Source: a virus. Taken from it: a DNA stretch of 64,000 nt. How positions within the stretch are numbered: the first letter of the stretch is position 1; every line of letters starts with the position of its first letter. The translations under genes were made by a program, and so were the position numbers. This document shows positions 56,723 to 64,000 of this stretch, in pieces. The DNA lies in IMG/VR virus record IMGVR_UViG_3300034170_000023, positions 19,208 through 83,207 of that record. One strand, given 5' to 3'. The notes beneath the pieces are model-generated. The model made no database searches, was not told the origin of the DNA, and saw only the letters and a list, made by a program, of their open reading frames with translations.

Positions 56723-57055
56723 ATGTCACTAATTATGAAGCGTGGTGATAGCGTAAATTACCTCGCAGTTATTCCAGATACATTTCCAGATGGCTACTTC
56801 ACAAATTGGTCAGTAGCAAGTCAGATCCGTACAGCTCAATATGACATCTTAGTCACTTCTCTAACGTGTACATGGGCAGACCCTCTCACTACACGTAACC
56901 TTCTAGTCACAGAGATTGTGACAACAGATTGGAAACTTGGTAAGGCTCTTATTGATATTCAATTCGTAAGAGACAGTGATGGCTTCACTCTTAGTACAAA
57001 TACTCTAGAGATTGAGATTGTACGTGACATTACACATCCAGATACAGTGGTGTAA
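56723..57055 (+). CDS. Tail or baseplate protein, first of the fibre operon
   Basis: 110 residues from MSLIMKRGDSVNYLAVIPD, behind GAGG; ATG-like 56708 would precede the ribosome site. Beta-rich (LLVTEIVTTDWKLGKALID), typical of small phage virion proteins placed before fibres. Role inferred from context. Confidence 0.65.
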   Translation: MSLIMKRGDSVNYLAVIPDTFPDGYFTNWSVASQIRTAQYDILVTSLTCTWADPLTTRNLLVTEIVTTDWKLGKALIDIQFVRDSDGFTLSTNTLEIEIVRDITHPDTVV

Positions 57056-57057
57056 GT

Positions 57058-57396
57058 ATGTCAGATCCTTGCATTATCAATGTCACGTTTACAAATAACA
57101 ACCCATCCTTTGTACTATCTCCTGTAAGTCCATCATCCCTTCCTATTGATATTGTTGATGCTATCAAAGGTGAGAAGGGTGAGCAAGGTATTCCGGGAGA
57201 CAGTACAAGCTTTGTGTGGACACAATCCATAGCATTAGACACTTGGACAGTTCCTCACAACCTTAACAAGTACCCTTCAGCTAGTATAGTTGATACAAAC
57301 AATAATCTTGTATTATCAGATGTATCCTACGTTGACATGAACACTATTCAAATCAAGCACGGCTCAGCATTTGCGGGCAAAGCATACCTAAACTGA
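57058..57396 (+). CDS. Tail fibre component with short collagen-like segment
   Basis: 112 residues. KGEKGEQGIPGDS gives a few Gly-x-y triplets, followed by a beta-rich domain (TWTVPHNLNKYPSASIVD) found in phage fibre tips. Starts 2 bases after the previous stop. Confidence 0.72.
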   Translation: MSDPCIINVTFTNNNPSFVLSPVSPSSLPIDIVDAIKGEKGEQGIPGDSTSFVWTQSIALDTWTVPHNLNKYPSASIVDTNNNLVLSDVSYVDMNTIQIKHGSAFAGKAYLN

Positions 57397-57412
57397 GCAC
57401 GAGGCTTCCTAC

Positions 57413-58135
57413 ATGAAAGTTACAAACGTACTAGACCTAAATGGTTTTAAAGCTATCAATGCTGTAGATGGTGTAAGCCCACAAGACTACGCCACAGTAA
57501 ATCAGCTTAATGCTGCTGTTCAAGGTTTCTCTTGGAAACAACCTGTACGAGCTGCTACAACAGCTAACATTACATTGTCTGGTGCTCAGAGCATTGATGG
57601 TGTCAGTGTTGTTGCTGGTGACCGTGTATTGGTTAAAGCACAGACTACAGGTAGCGCTAACGGTATTTATGTTGCAGCATCAGGGTCATGGACTCGTGCA
57701 ACAGATATGGATATCTCCTCAGAGCTATTGCTAGCTACAGTCTTTGTCAGTGAGGGCACTACTCTAGGCAACTCTGCTTGGACAATGACTACTGATGCAC
57801 CTATCACTCTTGGTACAACGTCGTTAGTGTGGGCACAAACCTCTGGTGGCAGCTCTTACACTGCTGGCAATGGTATCACCATCACTTCTGGTGTGATTGC
57901 CGTAGACCCAACTGTAACAGCCCGTAAAGCATCCGCAACGATTGGTGATGGTACATCTACAACTATCACATTTACACACAGTCTTAACACACAAGATGTT
58001 ATTGTGAGTGTAAAAGAGGTTAGTACAAATGCTGGTGTACTTGTTGATTGGGTAGCTAACGGCGTTAACACTGTACAGCTTACTTTTGGCACAGCACCAA
58101 CAACTGGTCAATATCGTGTGTCAGTGGTGGCTTAA
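57413..58135 (+). CDS. Tail fibre protein
   Basis: 240 residues. N-terminal LDLNGFKAINAVDGVSPQDYA is a common attachment segment of phage fibres, then a beta-rich shaft (GVSVVAGDRVLVKAQTTGSA) and a C-terminal domain (HSLNTQDVIVSVKEVSTN). Overlaps the next start. Confidence 0.78.
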   Translation: MKVTNVLDLNGFKAINAVDGVSPQDYATVNQLNAAVQGFSWKQPVRAATTANITLSGAQSIDGVSVVAGDRVLVKAQTTGSANGIYVAASGSWTRATDMDISSELLLATVFVSEGTTLGNSAWTMTTDAPITLGTTSLVWAQTSGGSSYTAGNGITITSGVIAVDPTVTARKASATIGDGTSTTITFTHSLNTQDVIVSVKEVSTNAGVLVDWVANGVNTVQLTFGTAPTTGQYRVSVVA

Positions 58136-59091
58136 TGAAGTACCTTGGTGGATCAACAGCTAACACCAAAGATGTAGTAACACAAGATCAAATTATAGGT
58201 ATTGCAAACTTCACCCATACACTGAATATTGCATCTCCTAATGCAACAGTGCCTGTGATTGGACTAGGTGTTGTAAGTACGGCAACAAATGCTGACTTAG
58301 CTATCACTCCAAAAGGTACGGGCGCGATAACTGCGCAGGTTGCAACAAGTACAGCTGTGGGTGGCAATAAAAGGGGATTAAATGCACTGGACCTTCAAAC
58401 AAGCCGATCTGGAGCAGCACAAGTTGCATCTGGAAACTACTCAGTTGTTATGGGGCAAGGCTGCACAGCTAGTGGTGCAAACTCCACAGCTGTAGGTTAT
58501 TTCTGCACTTCCTCGGGGATAAGCTCAATAGCATTGGGCGATACATGCACGGCTAGCGGAACAGATTCCGTTTCCATGGGAGTAAATAATACAGCCAGTG
58601 GCTCTGCATCTACTGTTTACGGTGGCCAGTACGGTACTACTAGAGGTATTACAGGAGCCACAGCTTGGGGTTCCTATAGTGCTGCACTAGGGCAAACACA
58701 GACTGGACAGTTTCTTCTACGTGCTGATACGGTTGGTGCAACTCCTACAAGAGTAACAGAGACAGGTGGAGCTGCGTCTTCTAACAACGGTCCAGTCCTC
58801 CCTAATACTTCAACTTACTACTGTCGCATTCGCGTCTTAGCCCGTAACACTACAAACGGTGATAGTGCTAGTTGGAGTGGAACAGCCCTGATACATAGAG
58901 AAGCTAACGCTGCAAGTACAGTGTTGATTGGGACTCCCGTTATAACACAAGACTACGCAAGCGCATCTCTAGTGACTGCCGCAGTAACTATCTCAGCAGA
59001 TACTACTCTAGGTGCTTTGGCAGTGACAGGGATTGCAGCTACTAACATTCGATGGGTAGCACATGTAGAGACTCTGGAAGCTACTAACTAA
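58135..59091 (+). CDS. Tail fibre with YadA-like head repeats
   Basis: 318 residues. Residues about 85-180 contain repeats of the SGxxSxAxG type (ASGNYSVVMGQGCTASGANS, TAVGYF, SIALGDTCTASG, SVSMGVNNTASGSAS), which form a trimeric left-handed beta roll as in YadA-type adhesins. The C-terminal part is a separate beta domain. Likely a receptor-binding protein. Confidence 0.8.
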   Translation: MKYLGGSTANTKDVVTQDQIIGIANFTHTLNIASPNATVPVIGLGVVSTATNADLAITPKGTGAITAQVATSTAVGGNKRGLNALDLQTSRSGAAQVASGNYSVVMGQGCTASGANSTAVGYFCTSSGISSIALGDTCTASGTDSVSMGVNNTASGSASTVYGGQYGTTRGITGATAWGSYSAALGQTQTGQFLLRADTVGATPTRVTETGGAASSNNGPVLPNTSTYYCRIRVLARNTTNGDSASWSGTALIHREANAASTVLIGTPVITQDYASASLVTAAVTISADTTLGALAVTGIAATNIRWVAHVETLEATN

Positions 59092-59101
59092 GGATATGAT
59101 C

Positions 59102-59509
59102 ATGGCAGGACCAACTAAAGATAAGCAAACAGCAGCTCAGAAAGCTACAAGGTTTGATGGTGAGAAAAGTAACCGGAATCAACGCTCAAATAGTAAGGTC
59201 CGTATTCAGAAGTCTAAACTTCGTATTACTGCTGAGAAACTTCGTGAGATTGAGCCAACTGCACTTGAGAATATCAAGAATAGTGTAGAAGGTAAAGATG
59301 TTGAGGCTAAGATGCTTTCCACTTCTCAGTGGGTTATCACTAGCATTATTGCTCTAGATCGTGCTGCTGCTGGGGAAGAAACATCCCTCACTAAGCTTCG
59401 TCTTGAAGGTAAACGAGATGATGACGAAGAACAAGAAGTTGCAGAGATTGTGAAACTTGTTCCTAAGACACGCCTTGAGTTGAACTGGATTGATCCAGAA
59501 GCTAAATGA
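59102..59509 (+). CDS. Possible small terminase subunit or other packaging protein
   Basis: 135 residues from MAGPTKDKQTAAQK, AAGGA 7 nt upstream (ATG 59096 lies too close to it). Basic N-terminus, central helices (KLRITAEKLREIEPTALENI), acidic C-terminus. Position upstream of the large terminase suggests TerS, but no motif confirms it. Confidence 0.45.
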   Translation: MAGPTKDKQTAAQKATRFDGEKSNRNQRSNSKVRIQKSKLRITAEKLREIEPTALENIKNSVEGKDVEAKMLSTSQWVITSIIALDRAAAGEETSLTKLRLEGKRDDDEEQEVAEIVKLVPKTRLELNWIDPEAK

Positions 59510-59583
59510 TTTACCAGTTACCTTTGAGATATAGGGTAACTTAATAAGTCTTTTAAAATAATTGAAATATAACTTATAGAAGC

Positions 59584-59613
59584 TTGACTTATAGTGTAGT
59601 ACAGTGGTATTCT
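59584..59613 (+). promoter_or_regulatory. Promoter of the packaging genes
   Basis: TTGACT, 18-bp spacer, TATTCT. A hairpin AGTTACC / GGTAACT (59515-59541) upstream may weaken read-through. Confidence 0.55.
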
Positions 59614-59649
59614 TTGCTCCTTGAAACAACTAACACAAGGAGACGAACA

Positions 59650-60000
59650 ATGCTACAAGATATTAAGGTGATGGCCACCGACCCAATTGAATTCTTTAAA
59701 GTATCACAAGAAGCTATCATTCGTGGAGCACGACTTAAGAGTAATACTTTTGTATCTCTCAAGACAATGCCTCTCATGGTTGAGCTTACAGTGGAAGTAG
59801 AAGATCCTGAGAGTCAGTGGACAGATAAGGGTCCAAACATTTGGGCAACTCCTATTGCAGCTAAGGTTTACACTAAAGAAGAATTGGATGGGTTAGAGTG
59901 GGAAGCTTTCAAGAAGCTAGTAAAAGATACTACAGGCGAGACTGGTAGGGACCGTAACCTACTTATTACTAAGTATTTGAAACATACAAATCAAATTTAA
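59650..60000 (+). CDS. Hypothetical protein before the terminase
   Basis: 116 residues from MLQDIKVMATDPIEFFK, behind AAGGAG. Beta strands MPLMVELTVEVEDP and helix EELDGLEWEAFKKLVKD. Unknown. Confidence 0.62.
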   Translation: MLQDIKVMATDPIEFFKVSQEAIIRGARLKSNTFVSLKTMPLMVELTVEVEDPESQWTDKGPNIWATPIAAKVYTKEELDGLEWEAFKKLVKDTTGETGRDRNLLITKYLKHTNQI

Positions 60001-60012
60001 GGAGTTAAACAA

Positions 60013-60315
60013 ATGAATGAAGTAGAGATTGAGCAAGAGATTCAATACAAGAATCTCAATGCCCCACGCCTTACCCCTACACTGATTGACTCCAAGATTG
60101 TCGGTGAAGATTACTATGTATTCCCTAAGACTACAGTTACAGTGTGTTGTTTGAAACTAGAGAATGGATTCACAGTTGTTGGTGAAAGTGCTTGTGCTAG
60201 CCCTGAGAACTTTGATCAAGAGATTGGTAAAAAGATTGCTCGTGAAAATGCGCGAGAAAAGATTTGGTTGCTTGAAGGTTATCTCTTGCGTCAAAAGCTT
60301 AGCGAGGCTATCTAA
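60013..60315 (+). CDS. Hypothetical protein, Gp49/DUF-like
   Basis: 100 residues. DYYVFPKTTVTVCCLKLENG and IGKKIARENAREKIW resemble the small phage Gp49-like family found near terminase genes. Function not established. Confidence 0.6.
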   Translation: MNEVEIEQEIQYKNLNAPRLTPTLIDSKIVGEDYYVFPKTTVTVCCLKLENGFTVVGESACASPENFDQEIGKKIARENAREKIWLLEGYLLRQKLSEAI

Positions 60316-60705
60316 ATGAACATGGGCGACCTTATTGCTCTCTTGTTCCTCTCACGAGAACAAGCACATCGAGCACACTTTAAAGCACAAGGGAACGGTA
60401 GCTACGCTGCCCATGTAGCCTTGAATGACTTCTATGATGCTATCATTGACAACGCTGATACGATTACAGAAAAGTATCAAGGTGAATTTGGTGTGCTTAT
60501 TGACATTCCTTTTCTAGAGCCTAGTGAAGCCTCTGTAGCTGATGTCTATGGGACAATTCTAGAAGAGTTGAAATCTCATAAGGGCTGGATTGATCAGCAT
60601 CGTTATGAAGTGTGTCCTAAAGAGAAGACAGCAATTCAGAATTTGATTGATGAAAGTGTAGCCACTTATGAAGAAGCTATTTATAAGTTGACGTTTTTGA
60701 AGTAA
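60316..60705 (+). CDS. Helical protein with Dps/ferritin-like pattern
   Basis: 129 residues, all-helical. SREQAHRAHFKAQGNGSYAA and LNDFYDAIIDNADTITEKYQG look like a Dps-like four-helix pattern seen in a small phage family of unknown role (DUF5856-like). Starts right after the previous stop. Confidence 0.58.
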   Translation: MNMGDLIALLFLSREQAHRAHFKAQGNGSYAAHVALNDFYDAIIDNADTITEKYQGEFGVLIDIPFLEPSEASVADVYGTILEELKSHKGWIDQHRYEVCPKEKTAIQNLIDESVATYEEAIYKLTFLK

Positions 60706-60712
60706 TATGTAA

Positions 60713-60769
60713 TGAGAGCGAAAAGGCTGGCCAGCCCTGATGATTGCCGATACAATCGCCTAGCTCTCA
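60713..60769 (+). other. Three-way-junction-like element before the HNH gene
   Basis: Outer stem TGAGAGC / GCTCTCA (60713-60719, 60763-60769) encloses GGCT-GGCC-AGCC (60725-60736) and GATTG-CCGATA-CAATC (60742-60757). Could be a processing or regulatory element. Confidence 0.5.
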
Positions 60770-60797
60770 CCTAATTTATGTCTTATCGGAGATTGAA

Positions 60798-61634
60798 ATG
60801 ATTAAAAACAGTATTAAAGATTATGCTGGTCAAACCAATAAGTTCCTGACAATTATTGAACGTCATGAACCAACTGAGATGGATACAGCAGACACAGCAC
60901 TTTGGAAAGCTAAATGTATTTGTGGTGTTGAGTGTGTCATTGCTCACAAGTCCTTCCGTAAGAGAACAACTTGTGGTTGTGGCATCAGAAGTACTAAATA
61001 CCAAGCTGGAAATAAGTATGGATTACTAACTATTGTAAGCGAAGGCCCTAAAGCAGAGTATGCCAACAAGCGTCAAGTCTGGTGTAAATGTGACTGCGGG
61101 AATGAAAATCTTACGCTAGTTTCCACAAATAATTTGGTTTCTGGCAACACTTCAAGTTGTGGATGTGTTGGTGAAGAAAGTCGAAAGACTCACGGCATGT
61201 CAAACACACGAACTTACCAGATTCATGAAGGAATGATTCGTCGTTGCAAACCCCATCTAGCAGATGACTTCCCATATCACGCGGGAAAAGGAATTAAGGT
61301 TTGTGAAGAATGGGAAGTATTTGAAAAGTTCTACGAAGACATGGGCGAATGTCCTGATGGACTAAGCCTCGACCGGATTGATGTGCATGGTAACTACTGC
61401 AAAGAAAATTGCCGATGGGCAACTAATAGTGTTCAAGGCTATAACAAAGGTTTAGATCCAAATAACACTTCTGGTAAGTCTGGCGTAAGTTGGTATACAC
61501 AGAGTGAGAAATGGTCTGCTGAAATCCATGTAGAAAACAGACATATCCGATTAGGTATGTTCTCTAACTTTGATGACGCAGTTAAAGCTCGCGAAGAAGC
61601 AGAACTTAAATACTACGGATGGAATAAACAATGA
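60798..61634 (+). CDS. Free-standing HNH homing endonuclease with zinc ribbons and AP2 domain
   Basis: 278 residues, ATG behind GGAG. Cys pairs (CICG, CGCG, CKCDCG, CGCVG) in the first half, an HNH variant near residue 190 (LDRIDVHGNYCKENCRWAT) and a C-terminal AP2-like domain (GVSWYTQSEKWSAEIHVE). Its stop overlaps the terminase ATG (ATGA). The nearby terminase intron has no ORF, so this enzyme may supply its mobility in trans. Confidence 0.82.
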   Translation: MIKNSIKDYAGQTNKFLTIIERHEPTEMDTADTALWKAKCICGVECVIAHKSFRKRTTCGCGIRSTKYQAGNKYGLLTIVSEGPKAEYANKRQVWCKCDCGNENLTLVSTNNLVSGNTSSCGCVGEESRKTHGMSNTRTYQIHEGMIRRCKPHLADDFPYHAGKGIKVCEEWEVFEKFYEDMGECPDGLSLDRIDVHGNYCKENCRWATNSVQGYNKGLDPNNTSGKSGVSWYTQSEKWSAEIHVENRHIRLGMFSNFDDAVKAREEAELKYYGWNKQ

Positions 61635-63372
61635 GTAATAAAGAGAAGGAGGTCCGCATTGGGCCTTCGTCCACTTTCCAAGCAAAATACCTCAACTCAG
61701 ATGCTCAGATCATGCTGGTTGGTGGAGCGGCTTAACCTAGATCGGGTCGCTATAAACTCCTCTAATTCAGGGAACGCTAAGGGAGAAATCCTATGCCAAT
61801 CCTGAGCGAAGCCCTTAAAAGGGAACGTGCAGAGACTAGTCGAAAGACGTAGGATGCAAGCGCATTCGAAACGGGGGGCAACTTTGTAAGTTGAAGATAT
61901 AGTCCAGTTACACTAGAAATAGTGGAAAAGAAGTAGCGTTCTTATAATTATCGGGATCATCAAAAAGTTACGTCGGGTTGATGAGGCATCTACGCTTCGT
62001 CCACGACAGCAACTATAAAGCATACTGCATTCGTAAAAACTCCAGTGCCATTATGGCTTCTGGTGGTTTGTTCTGGGAAGCTGTGAAGTTATACACACAG
62101 TTTGAACCGAACATTAAAGTTAAACTTAAAGATCAAAAGATTGTTTTTCCTTCTGGCGCTGAAATTAGCTTCTCTCACTATGAGAATGACACAGCAGCTA
62201 AGAAGTATCAGGGTATTCAAATCTCAAATATTTTTTATGATGAGGTTACGCACGCCGATAACGAAGAACAACTATGGTGGTTATGGTCACGTCTTCGTTC
62301 TGATGCAGAAAACGTACACTCAATGTGGTGGTCATGTAACCCAGATAATGCTAGTTGGGTTCTTAAGTATGCAATGTGGTGGTTGTTCCCAGAAGGTCAC
62401 GAATTAGCTGGTCGTCCAGATCCAGAAAAGAATGGCAAGATTCGGTATCTTCTTCGGATTGCTGGTGAGCTGGTTTGGGGCGATACAAGAGAAGAATTGA
62501 TTGAGAAGTATGGTAATCATAAACTCTCTGTTGAACATGAAGACCAAGTAAAACCAATTAGTTTTCAAGGGTTATTTGGCACCATTGATGACAATCCCGA
62601 TTTGCGGCGATCTAACCCACTCTACAAATCAAATCTTCAGGCGCTCCCAAAACTAGACCGAGAAAGATTACTTTTTGGGAACTGGTTTGCAAGGCCAGAT
62701 GGCAGTTCGTATTACGATAGAACAAGTTGTAAAGAACTTACTAGCATTCCAAGTGAAAGAGATTTCACAAAGATAGTTAGGGTTTTCGACGTAGCGGGCA
62801 CAATTCCACATGACGGTAACAGATCGCCAGATTACTTTGCAAGCGTCAAGATGGGCAAGTTAGTATCTGGAAATTATGTCATCCTAGATATAGTCCGTAC
62901 ACGGATTACCTTTGGTAGTTGGTTGGAACATATCTTAGGTCTTGCAAGAGAAGATGGCCCTAATGTGGATATCGTTCTTGGTGAAGATCCTAACCCAGCA
63001 GCCAAGGCAGCGATCAACTTGCTTGCAAGAGAGATTATTGAAGCGGGCTTTGTTTGTAAAACCAAACGTGCATCTGCTGGTAAACTTGATTCTTTCAGAC
63101 CCTTCGCAGCAGCAGCAGAATTAGGTGCTGTAGATATTGTTAAGAACTGTGGGAATGACTTATGGAATAAGATTGTTAGTAATAATGACTTCTTCTATAA
63201 AGAGTTGGAAAACTTTGATGGTACTCGAAAGGGTGGCGAACTAGGCCATGATGATATGGTCGACTGTTGTTCTCTAGCATTTATGTACCTAGCCCAGAAA
63301 GTTCACATCGGAAACTTCCTCCCCGGCATCCAATCAATTGACCTCTCACAAAAGAACGCATTCAAATTCTAA
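61631..63372 (+). CDS. terL: Large terminase subunit, split by a group I intron
   Basis: Exon 1 is 61631-61732 (34 codons, ends MLVGGAA) and exon 2 is 61954-63372 (starts GSSKSYVG). Joined they give 506 residues and restore Walker A as GGAAGSSKS. Walker B is IFYDEVTHA. The C-terminal RNase H-like nuclease has VFDVAGT, GEDPNPAAK and HDDMVDCCSL acidic residues. It powers packaging and cuts concatemers. The HNH gene overlaps its start. Splicing is required for any ATPase function. Confidence 0.92.
61733..61953 (+). ncRNA. ORF-less group I intron (IA-like) in terL
   Basis: 221 nt. P1 is visible: exon AGCGGCU (61726-61732) pairs with GGUCGCU (61745-61751), leaving the U.G pair at the 5' splice site. 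Exon 2 GATC can pair with 61740-61743 as P10. Core elements in order: P (AATTCAGGGAACGC, 61764-), Q (AATCCTGAGCGAAGCCC, 61798-), R (GTGCAGAGACTA, 61827-61838), S (AAGATATAGTCC, 61894-61905). The last base is the omega G (61953). Confidence 0.93.
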
Positions 63373-63437
63373 TGTTAATAAGTGTAACTAAACACTTTAC
63401 TTAGAAATCACCCAAACATAAATAAAGGGAGGTACTA

Positions 63438-64000
63438 GTGACCGATGCCTATTTAGATGCAGGAAACGTCCTAGCTAATAGCGTGGATGGCACTGCCTCT
63501 TTCGCTGTAGAAATGCCCCCTTTATCAATGGGTCAGATTAGCTCGAATGGCTTAATCACTCTCGGTGGAGAAATTTTTGAGCAACATCAATGGGAAATTC
63601 GTTGGCCTTATGCCACTGAAACCTATAAGAAGATGGCTCTTGATGAGACTATTGCTCCAGCTCTTAACTTAGTTGAAATGGCTATCTCTCGTGTACCTTG
63701 GACTGTTGTAAACCCTGAAGGGTATGAAGATGAGTTGAAGGAAGAGAAACAGTTTGCATTAGAACTTATGCATGACATGGAACACACTTGGGGTAGTTTT
63801 ATTCGCCAAGCTGTGACAATGAATCGTTATGGCTTTTCATGTCATGAAAAGGTGCTAAGAAAGCGTACCAAGAAGAATGGCAGTAAATATTCTGATGGTA
63901 AGATTGGTATTAGATGCCTTCCTATTATCACCCAAGATAGTATTGCTTCTTGGCAATGGGATCAAGAGACTGGCACTAAGATTACAGGGATGCTTCAGTG
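63438..64000 (+). CDS. Portal protein, 5' part (runs off the window)
   Basis: GTG behind GGGAGG; the frame is open to the window end (187 codons). WEIRWPYATETYKKMALDE, then APALNLVEMAISRVPW and RQAVTMNRYGFSCHEKV match the Mu gp29/DUF935-type portal layout. Placement straight after the large terminase supports this. The portal forms the DNA entry ring of the head. Confidence 0.75.
   Translation, partial: MTDAYLDAGNVLANSVDGTASFAVEMPPLSMGQISSNGLITLGGEIFEQHQWEIRWPYATETYKKMALDETIAPALNLVEMAISRVPWTVVNPEGYEDELKEEKQFALELMHDMEHTWGSFIRQAVTMNRYGFSCHEKVLRKRTKKNGSKYSDGKIGIRCLPIITQDSIASWQWDQETGTKITGMLQ

Noticed and set aside
60713-60769. Possible hammerhead ribozyme
   Set aside because: CTGATGA and GAAA are both present next to stems, but no circular order of the three helices fits: only one hairpin lies between GAAA and CTGATGA, and there is no UH cleavage site at the junction.
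1-64000. tRNA genes
   Set aside because: I looked for T-arm GTTCRA patterns paired with acceptor stems. The one match (near 35436) belongs to a promoter spacer and has no cloverleaf.
1-64000. Lysogeny module
   Set aside because: No integrase, recombinase, att-like repeat or CI/Cro-type pair was found. The hub at 53.7-54.0 kb is switch-like but lacks an integrase partner.

Overview
The window is part of the genome of a large, probably strictly lytic, tailed DNA phage of a Gram-negative host. Evidence for a Gram-negative, probably gammaproteobacterial, host is the lysis cassette (signal-anchored GH24 endolysin, two-helix holin, nested Rz/Rz1-type spanin pair) and the many sigma-70-like promoters (TTGACA or TTTACA, 16-18 bp spacer, TAGAAT/TATAAT/TACAAT). 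No integrase, excisionase or CI-type repressor was seen. I did not recognise the genus. The sequence is A+T rich, and ATG, GTG and TTG starts are all used behind strong AAGGAG ribosome sites.

Layout. (1) 1-4.36 kb, + strand: tail fibre end, tail fibre, SGNH hydrolase, lysis genes, closed by a strong terminator at 4.42 kb. (2) 4.47-23.62 kb, - strand: nucleotide metabolism and replication (nrdA, nrdB, thyX, a MazG-like protein, a DUF3310 protein, phosphoesterase, FEN exonuclease, gp2.5-type SSB, family B DNA polymerase, T7-type primase-helicase), interrupted by HNH homing endonucleases. (3) A divergent promoter hub at 23.65-23.78 kb. (4) 23.8-37.8 kb, + strand: about fifty tiny early-type genes, many with their own promoter. 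(5) A non-coding convergent zone at 37.8-38.6 kb. (6) 38.6-53.66 kb, - strand: a second accessory/metabolic block (SF2-like ATPase, SLOG protein, a broken TOPRIM gene, ATP-dependent ligase with a WGR-like domain, dCMP deaminase, ClpP-like protease, PhoH, NAMPT-type and PRPP-synthetase-type enzymes). (7) A second divergent hub at 53.66-54.0 kb with palindromic operators. (8) 54.0-64 kb, + strand: a winged-helix, RepL-like protein, a GIY-YIG-like endonuclease, a long structured non-coding region, tail fibre genes, a possible small terminase, large terminase split by a group I intron, and the start of the portal gene.

How the parts work together. Block 2 makes deoxynucleotides and copies DNA. 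Block 6 adds ligase, deaminase and a likely NAD+ rebuilding operon, which in known phages counters NAD+-depleting defences. Block 4 looks like host-takeover genes controlled individually.

Most unusual items: a stretch of about 670 nt (56.03-56.70 kb) folding into consecutive hairpins whose loops repeat CUCUCCUU, the complement of this phage's own ribosome-binding sites; compact elements in which a terminator hairpin loop is itself a promoter -35 box; a group I intron inside the Walker A codons of the terminase next to a free-standing HNH gene; two SF2-like paralogues on opposite strands sharing a 3'-flanking motif; and a 13-bp tandem duplication that breaks a TOPRIM gene.
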